From positions 5,935,676 through 5,999,675 of the forward strand of contig JAJEKV010000072.1 in NCBI GenBank assembly GCA_021234155.1: 64,000 nucleotides of DNA, in the 5' to 3' direction. Origin of the DNA: Isoetes taiwanensis. Lineage: Eukaryota; Streptophyta; Lycopodiopsida; Isoetales; Isoetaceae. Shown in pieces: positions 31,852 to 43,438 of the stretch. Both the position numbers and the translations under genes were made by a program. The notes beneath the pieces were generated by a model. That model saw nothing but the letters and a program-made list of their open reading frames with translations. It did not search any database and was not told the origin of the DNA. Every line of letters begins with the position of its first letter. Positions within the stretch are counted from its first letter, which is position 1.

Positions 31852-34800
31852 CTCCTGATTTCCCTCCTCGGCTACAACAGCAAAGTTATCACCTTCCTCT
31901 ATGTTTCCACTAAGCCATTCTCCATCACCTTCAAAAAATGCCTCATCGATTTCGTCTTCAGTACCTTCACCAGTAGACTTATCTGGCTTTAGTGTAACAT
32001 ATTTCCAATTCTTCAACCTGTGCTTGTTCACACAAGATGACCAGTTTCCTTTCAAACAGTTACCACAGAAATAACTTAAACCTCTATGAGCCCCCCTTGT
32101 GCTTGATTTGACCAAGTATGTCCTGATGTTGTGTATTTCCTTGGTCCCTTCTACCCTGGCACAGTCCAGCCGGTCTGTCCTATCAACATCATCCTTTCCA
32201 ATGAACCAGAAGTGCCTGCAAAAAGCCAGCAACAAGTATTACAGTTCACATACAGTACAGAGGCACAATACAGCATTACACAGCAGATAAAAGCAGATGA
32301 AAGCACGTTAAAAGCAGATGATAGCAGATGAAAGCATATTACCTCTTGATGTCCCCGTTGGTGGCACCTTCATTCCAACGCGTAGCGAATTCACAGGCAT
32401 CAGCAGCACCCCTAAATCTCACTCAGTGAATGCCCCTTTAAGGACTGCCCCTTGCCCATCGTGCTCTCCCTTACCATGGGCTGTCCCAAAGAAATTCCAT
32501 ATTATTTCCTTCCCTAGCTCATGGTGATATCTTGGTAGGAAATAGAATGGCCGGGCAGATTTGAATTGGCTAGAACAACCATCTGACCAAACTATATGCC
32601 TGGAGAATTCTACACCATTTGATACTAGCCATGAATTGTGCTTTCTAAGACAGTACCGGTAGTTTTGTGCCTTGTCATTCTTGGAAATGCAATATCATGC
32701 TTTGCAATGTCATGACTTTGGGCGAAGGCAATTGGACAAATGAGTTTGATCTACAAAGGACTCTTTGCTTTTCACAAAAAATGCATTGCTTTTCTGAAAA
32801 TGCATTTTTGTGAAAATTACATTTTTGTGAGCAATGTAAAAATGCAATGCATTTTTACAGGCTTTTTCAATGTTGAGATTCGTAGATGTATTGATTAAGT
32901 GGTGCATCATATACAACCACTATCAGATAGAATTTTGATATGTTGAAGTGCACATCGATCTAGATCGAAGACAACTTTCATTTGATATAAAGTGATTCAT
33001 AAAGAATGTGTTCAGTTTATTTACCAACATAATAGTCATTCTTGACAACAACATCAAGTTAGATGGCTTCGCACACAATGAATTGATGAAGCTGCTAGGC
33101 CCCTGCTAAAAGCATAAAAAGCGTTATGGAGCTAGTGGCATCCATTGCCACATGGCCATGGCTTGATAACCAGATAAAGGATTTGGCTTGCCTGGTGCGA
33201 AGCAATCGCATTGCTCCAGCTGTTTGTTGCCTTGAAACTAATTTCTTCATATGAAGTTCATTCTTCTCAGTCTGCACCAAGGCACAACATGGATAATAAA
33301 CAAATAGTGCAGTTATAATAGTAATGTTAAGCTACTGATGACATGGTACCTTAAATTCTTTTATAGAATCTCATAAACTGTTTGTTCGACTCTTTTAACT
33401 GCTGAGGTTCTGCATGAAGCTATATCAACACATGAATTGAGTCATTTATTGTGTCTTTATCTGCTTTTGGTGATTGTCATATTTTGGTGGTGTTTTGGTG
33501 GTCGTCATGGCTCTGATGCAGGTGTTTTGTCCAATTGCCTTCGCCCAAAGTCATGACATTGCAAAGCATGATATTGCATTTCCAAGAATAACAAGGCACA
33601 AAACTACCGGGGGGGGAGGGGGGGGCATCTTTTGTGAAAAGTAAGAACTCATGATTCTCTCTATCTCTTGGACATATAGGAAGACTTTTTGTGCCGCACT
33701 TCTGACATTTCTGCGTCAAGCAGTCATGTTTATACCATTCTTCACCCTCGCTCTTGTTCCAAACCACAGCCCTCCAGAGCTCGCTGGTTGAGTCATACGT
33801 ATGTTGGCTGGCCAGACACTTCTCACCAGGTCCACAGACCTCGTAGGTGCACTTGCACTCTTCACCATGGAATCCAGTTTTCGCTAACCTTAATGCATTC
33901 AGGGCTACCCTGGCATACTCCAACTTCATATGGTATATGCAACAACAGGTTTCCCTTTCTGATACTTTCTTCACATAAATAGGCTTCAACTTCTCGAAAG
34001 CCTTTAAGCAAACAGGGTGTTTAGGATGTGCCTTTTTGTATTGTTGAAATAGCTGCAGCTGAATGGTGGCCTTTGGTTAAAAATATTTATGCAATAATAG
34101 CAAAAAAAAAATTGTATGGAAACTTATACCTGTGTGACCTCCATAAGGTGCAAGGGATAAGAAATTCGGAAGCCTGATTCTCCAACAGTGTTCACAACAT
34201 CTTTCTTGCAAGGAGAGACTCTGCTATTTTGTTTCCAGAATTCTGTTATGCTTTGCTTGCAAGCAGGGGTGAGAGAATCGCACCTCAACCTCCTTTGGAA
34301 GCAAGACCACGGACCATTTCCAAGGACGGCTTCCGATTTCCTTAATGCAGCAGTTGCAATTGTTGACCTCATGCCATAAGAAATATTGCACATTAATCAA
34401 TGAACATATCCCAGCCAACATCACTCAGCAGATACAAGCACTTAAAAGCATGAAGAAGCACATGCATGAAAGCAAGAATTAGATGTACCTAACAGCCCTG
34501 CCATTGTGGAATTGCATCTCGATTTTGTGGAAGAAGCCATCACAAGTGTAGAGGTTCTGGCTCTCCAAATATCATGGTTCCTTTGCCTCTTTGTGGCTGC
34601 CATTGTCTGTTTCAAGTTGTTGAGCAGCACCCCCGCTGCCTTGCATCCTTTGGATTTGGCAAAATTCCAGGTTCTGAGATTTCCATTTCGTGGTGATGAA
34701 CCACCCTCTTCATCACATCGGCCTTGAGTTTGGGTGAATGCTTTTTGGTGAGCTTGTTGAAGTAATCAACTACAAGCTTGGCTATTTCTTGCCTGCGTCT

Positions 34801-35037
34801 CATGCTCAGATCCTCCCGTTCAACCGCTGCTTTTTTCATTTTATTCCGTAATCTGTATTCTATCTTTCTCTCTGCATCCAATTTCTTGTAAATTGCAGAG
34901 GAAACTGGATCTTCACGCGATATTTCCTGTGTTGCATTGACATCCAACAAATCTGGAACACTGTATTGGGATTCATCAGGCCGAAAATCCAATGCTAAAC
35001 GTGTGATTGCCTCCAGGCCGGTATCAGGGAGCGCCAT
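31852..35037 (-). pseudogene. Family D transposase-like gene, copy 2 (main part)
   Basis: The ATG at 35037 begins MALPDTGLEAITRLALDF. A basic helical region follows (IYKKLDAERKIEYRLRNKMK, KRVVHHHEMEISEPG), a frameshift near 34620, LLNNLKQTMAATKRQ and DIWRARTST, an intron, then GNGPWSCFQRRLRCDSL and VSPCKKDVVNTVG, and an intron at MEVTQ|GTATAAG. The Cys/His block comes next (ETCCCIYHMKLEYARV, CKCTYEVCGPGEKC, SELWRAVVWNKSEGEEWYKH). After a rearranged stretch come IVWSDGCSSQFKSARPFYFL and NFFGTAHGKGEHDGQGAVLK, the likely catalytic-type core. A stop and frameshift precede ACEFATRWNEGATNGDIKR. A clean splice (32343/32215) then leads to HFWFIGKDDVDRTDRLDCAR. The upstream core block expected before SDGC is missing. 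Dead element. Confidence 0.65.
32658..33610. repeat. 85-bp inverted duplication around a 785-bp segment
   Basis: The bases at 32658-32740 recur as the reverse complement at 33526-33610 with about one difference (shared CATGACTTTGGGCGAAGGCA). The outer edge of the right arm abuts a G-run (about 33609-33625). The enclosed 32741-33525 contains A/T-rich repeats of TGCATTTTTGTGA and no coding sequence. The arrangement replaces part of the family D gene. Confidence 0.85.
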
Positions 35038-35306
35038 GAAATTCCTGAGAGAGGGAGAATAAGTGAATTGGAGGGAGAATTTTCGTGGGCCATGACGAAG
35101 TAGTTCTGGGCTCAATCGAATTTGCAACGTACTACCACTCGCGCGAAAATCCAGCCAAAATCCCACAATCATTTTCCTAACGGTTCGTTCGTGAGGTGGA
35201 CGTGTGAGTACATGAAGGGCGTGAAAAAAATGACGGGCAGTTACACCCATCAGCACCCAAATTAAGCAAAAGCAGGGGTGCTTTAAGCGGGCTAAAACCC
35301 TGCTAT

Positions 35307-35330
35307 AAGCATGCGTCCGGACGCATGCTT
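35307..35330. repeat. 24-bp perfect palindrome
   Basis: Each half reads AAGCATGCGTCC. It lies about 270 bases upstream of the family D copy 2 start. Copy 1 has a shorter palindrome, ATGTCGCGACAT, in the same relative place (about 2084-2095). It may be a regulatory or terminal feature of the element. Confidence 0.8.
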
Positions 35331-35399
35331 TTGATATCCACCAGCATACTTTCACCCAAAGATCTTGAACCGGATCAAAATGCTGTTGTGATCCTGCTG

Positions 35400-35800
35400 A
35401 TCAATTGAAGTTGAAATGAACTTGATGGAGTGTGATGTTGATAAAGAGTTGTCCAGGAAGATGAGGTAGCCATTCCTTATAAGCTAGAGGCAATCGCAGC
35501 TGCAATCTTCTAGACCTATAGCTTGAATGAGCAGCTAGTAGCTTGTGTTTTTAGCCTAGCTTGAAAACCCTCCACTCAATTGGTCTCGATAATTGGAAAA
35601 TCGTCCATACAGATATTGAGCTAGATCAAATCGCAGCTGCAATCTTCCTGATCAGCTATGAACGTGATGGGGTGTGGTTGATAAAGAGCTGTCTAGGAAG
35701 GTCATGGTAGCGATCCCCCTCAAGCTAGAGGCATTCGCAACTGCAACATTCCAAACCAGTCGCTTCAATGAGCATCTAGAAGCTTATGTTTTCAGCTTAG
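35400..35800. repeat. Two diverged direct copies of about 160 bp
   Basis: The stretch 35410-35560 (GATAAAGAGTTGTCCAGGAAG, AAGCTAGAGGCAATCGCAGC, TGAATGAGCAGCTAGTAGCT) recurs at about 35650-35800 (GATAAAGAGCTGTCTAGGAAG, AAGCTAGAGGCATTCGCAAC, TCAATGAGCATCTAGAAGCT). The offset is about 240 bases, with several substitutions. Confidence 0.75.
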
Positions 35801-36209
35801 TAGCGTCGACAAGAACTAGCTCCAGCAAATTCCATATGCACTTTTTTGGAGAAAATTGTCTATTTGTTTCTTGATAATCGCCATGGCGATTGCTTGGATC
35901 TGATGTTGATATATTTTTATACTTTTGCAGCTTCTAGATGTCTTTGGAGCTTTTGCTTGTAGTCAAGGGTTCGGTTGTGGCTAAAAGTAAGATTCACGCT
36001 TTCCCTAAACATCACGACGCTCAAGTTCCAGATGTAGCCTCTGTTGTTTCCATTTACATGGTTCTTGATGGTTTAGCTAGACTGCATTTTGTTGAATAGG
36101 CACGCGGTGCATTTATACTCTAACCTATAGCTGACATTGTAATGGAAGCAGCACGGGGTGCACCAGACATCTCCACCCCAGAAAGGCAATTAAAGAAGAT
36201 AATTGGCAG

Positions 36210-38991
36210 GTGCCTAACAAGAAAGGAAGTCCTTCAATAACAGCACCACCTAAGGTTGTCACTAAGGACGACTTCATAGAACGCATTTGCAAGATAATGC
36301 ATGAGTATTGCGACACACCCTATGGCATAGGTATTACAATATTCAAAGATCCAAATCATTCTATTTTTGGCTTATCTCTAGGGAACGAGTTCATTGTTGC
36401 CACTGTCATGGAGGTGCTTCACATGCCAACAGATCCATCAGTGCGATGTCTGGCTTACATCGAGATGCCTCAGCTACACGATTTGGTGCGTTGGGACATT
36501 CATTTAGTGGTTTTGTGGACGACACCCCACTGTCTGTAAAAGGTTGTTGATGAGGCATCATAGGCAAAGACGAAGCATTTCGAAGAACTAGAATCTGCCA
36601 TTTCGAAGAACTAGAATCTGCTAGTTCGAAGAGAAAATACAATCGAAGAGAAAATACAATTTAGGTGCAAAGCAAGCAAAGAAACCTTCCAAATGTGCTA
36701 GGAAGACAATGACCAGGCAGTTACAGAATTCATAAAATCTAAGTGTTGTGCTAAGCTTTGATGTTCCATGTTTTCGGCTAAGGAGATTGCTAGACTTAGA
36801 ACCTTCTACTGGAACATGAAGTCATCGGATCGGATTACCTTTGTCTACAATATGCTGCGGATGGTCAGGTTGCCATATTGATGCTTAATAACAAGGAGGT
36901 CTGCTAGCAAGCATAGCAGATGGCATATGATGACATGGCTTTGTCGAGCTTTTACAGATGGAGGAAGAATTTTATGGAGGGCCACAGGGTAGTCGAGCAT
37001 GGTAACTCAGGTTCAATGAAGCCAAAGTCTCACATTCTTGCAGCAGATAGCGTATTCACAATATATGTCAATGAGAATGCTGAGACTATGCCACATAGAT
37101 CGAAGAAGACCACGCAAGGGACAAGAGAGAATATTTTGAAGCTGTCGTCCATTCTAACCAAGAAGGATATACATCAAGCATTTGATATTGTTGTGGAAAA
37201 GCTTACTGGTAAGCATGTGTCTTACTTTTCTTTCTTGTATATTTGGAAGGATAATCATTCGGAGGTTGCCATAGTCAAACGCATTGCTTTCTCCAAATGT
37301 AATACATGTATAGTTATCAGAGTGAAGCTAGCTAAAACACGGGATCCATTGGAAAGAAGAGAGTTGGCATGGGAAAGGAAGGCTCATATGTTTGCATAGC
37401 TATCTTGCAGAAACCTTTATTGGTCCTGGAGAGCATTGTCGCATCGTGCACTGGACCAAGCTCTTATAATCATTCATGATAAGATGGACCAAGATAAGAC
37501 TATGGGCTTGAAAAGTTCCAGGGGGGTTCACCTAGATTGTGGGGTATGAAACATGTGAGTGCACCAAATGGGTTTTTTTATTGCCTCTCTGGTACCGTAT
37601 ACGTAAGAAAAATATAAAGTTTTTATAGTTTGAATGTCGTACGGATACCAGGAGGGAGTGTGGTGGCGCCGGTGTTTGATTCGTATTCATACTGTAAGGG
37701 TCCGTTATTTTTGATGAGCTTCTACTATTGGGGATTCTGTGAATATATGATATGACTATGATAATATATATTACATATATATAAAATAATAGATATATCG
37801 TATACATACGGAAGGGGTTGCCAAGTAAAAGTGTTTTGGGCAAGTAATTATATGATATGGGCTACATTCTTTTACAAATAATATAGTCGTATACAAAGGG
37901 TTTTTCATATGGAACTGTCGTATACAATGGGTTTTTTGGCAACCTAAGGAATGCACATGGCATATATACCTATAATAGAGGTGAATCCCCCTGGGAAAAG
38001 TTAGCCAAGTCGGTATGAGCATCCGAAGGTCAGCGTCACTGGAGCTCTGATGCATTGTCATGGTACAGGAGCACTAGGCCATTTCTCGTTTGAGCTCTTG
38101 CAGGATGACTCTAACTTTCACGTTGGGTCTCTCAATCATGTATTGAAGGAAGACACTAAAAGATTCAGCTGCTAATAACTAGGGCCACCTACATGACATA
38201 GCAAACCCAACATGCGCATGGGCTTCTTCAATTCTAGAGTCTCAGGCTTTGAAGACTAAGGTGACCAATAAATAGGACAAACCATATGATGTGCCTCCGA
38301 GGGAAGCCTCGAGACCAAAAAAGCTACCGAGGAGGCTATATTTTCAGCTTGACAATTGCTCCAGCCAGAACAAGAATAGATATATGGTTTTATACGTTTC
38401 TTACCTTGTATGGCAGGGTGTATTCGATGAGGTGCAGTTAGGGTTCATGATGGTTGAGTATATACATGATGATATGGATGCTTTGTTTGGCAATTTAGTC
38501 TTTTGAGAAGGTCAGACGCACTCACCATCCCGGAGTTGGTGTAGCTATTTTGGGAATGTAGCTCGAAGGCTCCAATGCCTTACCTGGTGCACGAGGTTTT
38601 TGATTGGAAGGGATTCGTTAGAGGCTACATTCCTGATAAGAAGGAATGTCTGATCGGCCATCTAGATCCGCTTCTATTCAAGTTCTGCAACAAAGACGGT
38701 TAGACACTGTGAATGGCTGCCAGAGAAGGGGATCAAAATGTGGATGGCAGATGCAGATGGTGCACCCATGATTTTCCAAGGGGTGCCAAGACTATAACTC
38801 CAGTTAAAGCTCTCAAGATTGGTGCTTCGAGAAGCTCCATGACAAAATACATCATGCATTGGGTAGCCATCTCAAAAGGAGGTGAGAACTCGTGGTCTAC
38901 CGCATACATGAATGAGGTCATCGACTATTGGTTGGATCTACTACGTGTTTATGGAGAGGCTGCCCTTGCTTCCTTTTTCAGAGCCGAGTAA
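36210..38991 (+). pseudogene. Decayed transposon-type gene resembling plant DUF7869 proteins
   Basis: Open blocks in order: 36210-36539 (unassigned); 36920-37399 with HGNSGSMKPKSHILAAD, MPHRSKKTTQGTREN and ERRELAWERKAHMF; then ALIIIHDKMDQDKT; an insertion of about 450 bp; VSVTGALMHCHGTGALGHFS and DSNFHVGSLNHVL; 38291-38506 with RRLYFQLDNCSSQNKNRYM, FDEVQLGFMMVEYIHDDMDA; then VFDWKGFVRGYIPDKKECLI GH and 38713-38991. The chain IIHDKMD, then HGHG, then L.LDNC...NKNR, then V..GF..VGHTH.DIDA, then DWK.FV.G is what I recall of plant proteins annotated DUF7869, spread in many genomes and probably mobile. The family His-Thr-His is changed (EYIHDDMDA). Stops and frameshifts show it is dead. Confidence 0.6.
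37555..38010. mobile_element. AT-rich insertion within the DUF7869-like gene
   Basis: Coding similarity stops after DKTMGLKSSRGVHLDCG and resumes at PKVSVTGALMHCHG. The roughly 450 bases between are AT-rich, with repeated CGTATAC, AAATGGGTTTTTT and a TA-rich run. No clear terminal inverted repeat or duplication was found, so the edges are approximate. Confidence 0.4.
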
Positions 38992-39221
38992 CAAACTTGC
39001 ATGAGTGGTATGTCCTCCTACAGATTGATATAGAATCTACAATATCCTCCAAAATTAAGTTTGGTTGCCATGTTTGATCCTTCCTACATCAGCTGAGGTT
39101 GTGGGGGCAGTTAGTCTACCCCATGTCTACGGGATCTGGAGAGGAAACTGGGTTTGACATGTCCATAGTGAGGTTGTAGAAGAAGAAGGACAAAAAGGGG
39201 CATTTGGGGAAGGAAGGGAAG

Positions 39222-39226
<5 letters not shown>

Positions 39227-39265
<39 letters not shown>

Positions 39266-39640
39266 GGGAGAGGGGGTTTGGGATGGTAACTTGGGCTTAG
39301 AATTTAATTCTAGGAGCCTCCCTAGAAAGAAACCCTCGAGAAGGGGTCAAGAGGGACTAGAAATAAACTTTTAGTTTTTTCATTTTCTCTTTCTTTCTTT
39401 TTTTTTTCCTTTTTTTCTTTTTGGGGGGGCTAGGGAGGGATAGAGTCATTAATCCAAAATATGGGCTTGGAATTCAAGTCTAGGAGCCTAAATTGCATTA
39501 CAAGCCTCTCTAAAGAGAAACCCTAGAGTGCAAAGCAAGACCTTGGGATTTAATTCTGGAGCCTAAATTGCGTTACAAACCTCCCAGAGAGAAACTCGAG
39601 AGAGAGAAACCCTAGAGTGAGAAATCCTAGAGACAGAAAA
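39227..39640. repeat. 38-nt T-run followed by degenerate repeats
   Basis: A nearly uninterrupted T-run covers 39227-39264. Downstream, about 75-bp degenerate units recur two to three times (TTAATTCTAGGAGCC, ATTACAAGCCTC, GAGAGAAACCCTAGAG), with a further T-rich block at 39400-39420. Confidence 0.7.
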
Positions 39641-39857
39641 GCTCCAAAAGCCCTGGAGGAGGAGGAGGATGAGGAAGGCACTAGAGAGAGGAGGGAAAAG
39701 GCATTAGAGACAGAATGCAACTGGCCATTCCAATTTCTATTAAACCGCTAGAAAATGGCATTTATTGTATAGCTAAATTCACTAAGGTTGGCCATTGTAT
39801 TTTGCCTGAATAAATGACATGCAAAAAATTGCTTAAGACATGGCGTTCACTTTTCTT

Positions 39858-40120
39858 CCACATAAACGTATTTTCAGTTGGGTTTAATCTTTCTATGAAC
39901 ACAAACAATTCTGCTATCAATATATGGCAATCCATGCCATATGTATTGGAAGTTACTTCTATGAGTTACAATTTCCTTCAACATAAACTTATATGTGATT
40001 TGGGTTCAATCTTTTTAAGAACGTCAAAAGCTTTTGCTATCAATATATGGCAATCCATGCCATGTGTAGTGGAGGCCACTTCCTTTAAATAGGATTTACA
40101 ATTCCCTTCCGCATAAACTT
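39858..40120. repeat. About 122-bp tandem repeat, 2.2 copies
   Basis: Each unit contains CATAAACTTA, a TTTAATCTTT-like stretch, and the 25 bases beginning TATCAATATATGGCAATCCA (39916 and 40038). A third start (CGCATAAACTTATT) follows at 40109. Confidence 0.75.
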
Positions 40121-40130
40121 ATTTTTTTTT

Positions 40131-40190
40131 GTTGGGTTTAATCATGGTTGAGTGTCTTTGTGGACGTTAAAAAATCTATTCTATTCTATT
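40131..40190 (+). repeat. LINE/SINE-type 3' tail with (TATTC)n
   Basis: The sequence TTGTGGACGTTAAAAAATC is followed by TATTCTATTCTATTTTA, matching the tail type at 5581. A further copy with (TTATC)n lies at about 40770-40800 (CTCGTGGACGTAAAAATCC). Confidence 0.55.
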
Positions 40191-40199
40191 TTATATGAG

Positions 40200-41120
40200 A
40201 AGTAGGAGTATGACATCACTGCTAACTCACCTCCTAAATTGAGACCATCATATGTATGAGAAATAGGGAGTGTGACATCACATGTTAAACTTGCCTCTCA
40301 AGAAATTTAAAAGTTTGAAAGGAGAGCAACACAAGTTACGTTTAAATTTCAATGCATACTATATCACATCTCTAATAATTTTTAGAAGAAGAAAAAGCAT
40401 TGTTTACGTTATGCCACATTGAAGACATTTGATTGGACATTTGACACACATGCCACACCAATATTCCCCGCCCCCCCTCAAATCATCTTATATTTAATGC
40501 GACTCTGGGCGGCCTCCAACTCGAGATATATTTATTCTGGACTAGTGTTACTATTAGACCAAACGCTGAGACAATAAAGTTGCACAAGTATAGTCAAATC
40601 ATCATGACGCCATATTCGTCTCAAATGCATGAGAGACCTCAAATGCATGAGAGACGCATGTGCTCTAACCATGTCATACTAGCAAATCTGACAATCCTAG
40701 TTTTTCGAGCTTGTGTAAATGAATTAATCGAAGCTTAAGGTTTTGGCCCCCAACAAAACACTACATTGGTTTCTCGTGGACGTAAAAATCCATCTTATCT
40801 TATCTTAATATTTTAATGGCAACATCTTGACCCAACACTATCAAAGCATGAACATGTTCCTTTTCCCTCACACAATTTTCTTATTAGCAATAAAAATATA
40901 GCTTGCTATGGTCCTCCACATCCCAAACCTTTACACTCAAGGCGTTTTTCCTCTTATTTTTGGACGGGGACAGGATCCTAAAACAAGGTTAGTGTGGTGT
41001 ATGCATCTCATCATAATCTATTCTAATGAAAAACAATGAGGATGGAAAGATATGACAACATGTTTCATAGTTCGACACAGTATTGGTATCAACAAATTGT
41101 GCATATACTTTGATGCATCA
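40200..41120. other. Intergenic, no recognised gene
   Basis: AT-rich with short direct repeats (AAATGCATGAGAGAC twice near 40623-40650). The tail at 40770 is the only element-like feature. Confidence 0.4.
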
Positions 41121-41127
41121 AAGTCGG

Positions 41128-41868
41128 TACTAGGATGCTCATTCAAGTGTGGTGGTCCACATCATGAACATATGTATATGTCTACTTACTTTTAGCTTAA
41201 GACTTTTATATCACTTGCCTGCATTCAAGATAGACACCTAGGAATATGCTCACCATTTTATATTTGTCTTCTTCTTCTTCTTCACATCTATGGCATGCTA
41301 GTCCAGTATATTTGTCTACCTTGATAAGTTCATAATTTTATGTTTGTCTTGTTCTTCTTCTTTACGTCAAGGAAAGTGGATTAGCATTCTTGAATATTAT
41401 CCAATCGTTGATTACCATGTGGCAACAATTCTAATCAAGATTGGAAATAGGCTCTTTATTCTTGAATTTTACCTGTTGCATGCAGTGTCTCCTTCGTCGA
41501 TTCTTTTCTTGACATCGTGGAGCAAAAGGACAAGAATGCTCTCCTTATTTCGGTCCCACATCACATCTATGGTAAATATGCGAGTCTACTATGATAAGTT
41601 CTTATATTTGTGATGAGGTTTAACCAATTTTGTGATAAGTTCATAAGTGGTACTGGGATGCTCATTCAAATGTGATGGGCCACATTATGCGCATATGTAT
41701 ATGTTTACTCTTTTACATCACTTGCTTACATTCAAGATAAACACCTAAGATTATGCTCACCATTTTATAGTTGTCTTCTTCTTCTTCACATCTGTGGTAT
41801 GCTAGTCTAGTATATATACCTACTATGACAAGTTCATAATTTTATATTTGTCTTGTTCTTCTTCTTTA
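41128..41868. repeat. Diverged direct duplication of about 220-240 bp
   Basis: About 41128-41370 (GGTACTAGGATGCTCATTCA, CACTTGCCTGCATTCAAGAT, ATGCTCACCATTTTATA, TTGTCTTGTTCTTCTTC) recurs at about 41650-41868, with a partial third copy near 41590-41640. Repeats spaced about 510 bases apart with a different middle could be a decayed element, but no LTR or target-repeat signature was found. Confidence 0.65.
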
Positions 41869-41869
41869 C

Positions 41870-43000
41870 ATCTACCTAGTCTAGTATATTGTTTGTCACT
41901 ACGATAAGTTCATAAATTTGTGATGAGGTTCAACTAACATTTTCATAGGCACATTTGATGAGTTGTATTTATATTATTGATATGCATGCCACTACTTTTG
42001 ATGCTGGTAGTTCAAATATCTCAAACATGAATAACATGGAGGACAATTGTTGGGCAACGTATTTCATTTAAGTACTTTTTCTTTAATTCATACTTCTATA
42101 AGTATGATAAGATAGATGTCTTTTATCGGCCTTAATAGTATATTCACACGTGTACGATGTAAACATGCAAACATCTCTAAATTCTTTTTCTTGTTCTTGA
42201 CATTGGATACGGTCTCAATTGGACAAATTAATAAATAGAATCCAGCATGCTCCTACTCAAGTGACTATTCTGTTGAAGTATAAATTCTTGAGGACGAGGA
42301 CATTGTCAAGATGTCCAACAATTTGGTGCATATGTCTTGTAGACATCTCCAACAAAATATTTCTTAAAGCTTAACATAGCCCATGAGCCCATGATCAAAT
42401 GCAAGCCCAGACCTGGGCGTCAGTTTGAAACCATAAAATAAAGAAAAAGATAGGTAGGTTGACAATGAGAGATTATCGACATGAAATATTAGGTTGAGAA
42501 GTATGAAGATATGTGGCCAATATCTTTGCCACATTGAATAGACAGGTCCTTACACTACCTCATGGGCAAAATAGGGCCACGAGACGTGCAAATGTGAGAG
42601 GCTAGAGGTGACCTCGGGATGAACTAATTGAAGTCGACTGAGGAACTACACTAGTGTATTATAATGGAGAGAGATGATGAGAACATATGCCCAAGTAGAG
42701 TATAGACGTGGGAGAGAGATACCGTAGAAGAGTTTAAGAGAGTTTATCTGAAGGGATGCAGACATATGGGGGATTTGGCTTGAAAAGGAAGGAATGGTTA
42801 AGGAATGTTCAACACATAATAAAGTCTTCTTCAAGTGGTGGACGTTAGAAATGCTCTTAGTATTCTTGGCTCGAGAATAAAATGGTGGCGATGGAAGGAT
42901 GGTTGGTTGTATGGCGGCATGGAATGTGGGAAGCGGATTCCAGGGGCCCCGCGACTGGCGGGAGCCGGGAGCGGGTCTGGAATCCACGACCCACTTCCAG
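41870..43000. other. No recognised gene
   Basis: Only short, unsupported ORFs. A GC-rich patch at 42940-43010 (GGGGCCCCGCGACTGGCGGG) stands out from the AT-rich surroundings. Confidence 0.4.
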
Positions 43001-43008
43001 GCCGCCAC

Positions 43009-43121
43009 AACATGGCAACTGGGAGTTTAGCTTGATTCTTACGTGCAGGTGACCGCTTGAGCAGAATTGCTGTGCCGCTTTCCATTCCGGAGGCGGAATC
43101 GCCGACCCAGTTGCCATGTTG
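43009..43121. repeat. 16-bp inverted repeat, MITE-like or foldback
   Basis: CAACATGGCAACTGGG at 43009 is repeated as its reverse complement CCCAGTTGCCATGTTG, ending at 43121, with about 80 bases between. It lies just upstream of the TATA box of the peptide gene. Confidence 0.75.
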
Positions 43122-43155
43122 TATACTATTAAACATTAACGTTTGAGATGAGATG

Positions 43156-43164
43156 TATATAAAA
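43156..43164 (+). promoter_or_regulatory. TATA box (TATATAAAA) of the small secreted-protein gene
   Basis: TATATAAAAGGGAGC lies about 280 bases before the ATG at 43439, leaving room for a normal 5' leader. No other TATA-like site of this quality is near. Confidence 0.5.
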
Positions 43165-43438
43165 GGGAGCACGTGGGGTTATCAACAAAGAGAATGACTT
43201 TGGTTTGGGCTCCTCCTCATGGGAACGTGCTTTGCCCAAAACTTGCACTAATGCATCGAGTGGCTCCATGATTTGGACTAAAAATCTGCAAACAATCTCC
43301 CTCGCGTACTAGCTAGATCCGCCCCGCTGCGGCCGCGATATCCATTCACCTAGATTCTATCATATAACAGCTGGTTTGGGAATTGATGCATCAATTTCAA
43401 ATATTTTGATCCTCTCCAAGTGAGAACACTTCTACACT

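Noticed and set aside
33689-33982. Plus-strand ORF.
   Set aside because: Antisense to the Cys/His block of family D copy 2, which matches copy 1 on the minus strand.
34238-34520. Tandem tRNA or microRNA-like signals.
   Set aside because: No box A/B pair or foldback of suitable length; the stretch is explained by family D coding sequence and introns.
35400-35800. Direct repeats as LTRs of a small retroelement.
   Set aside because: No TG...CA edges, primer-binding site or target duplication, and only about 80 bases lie between the copies.
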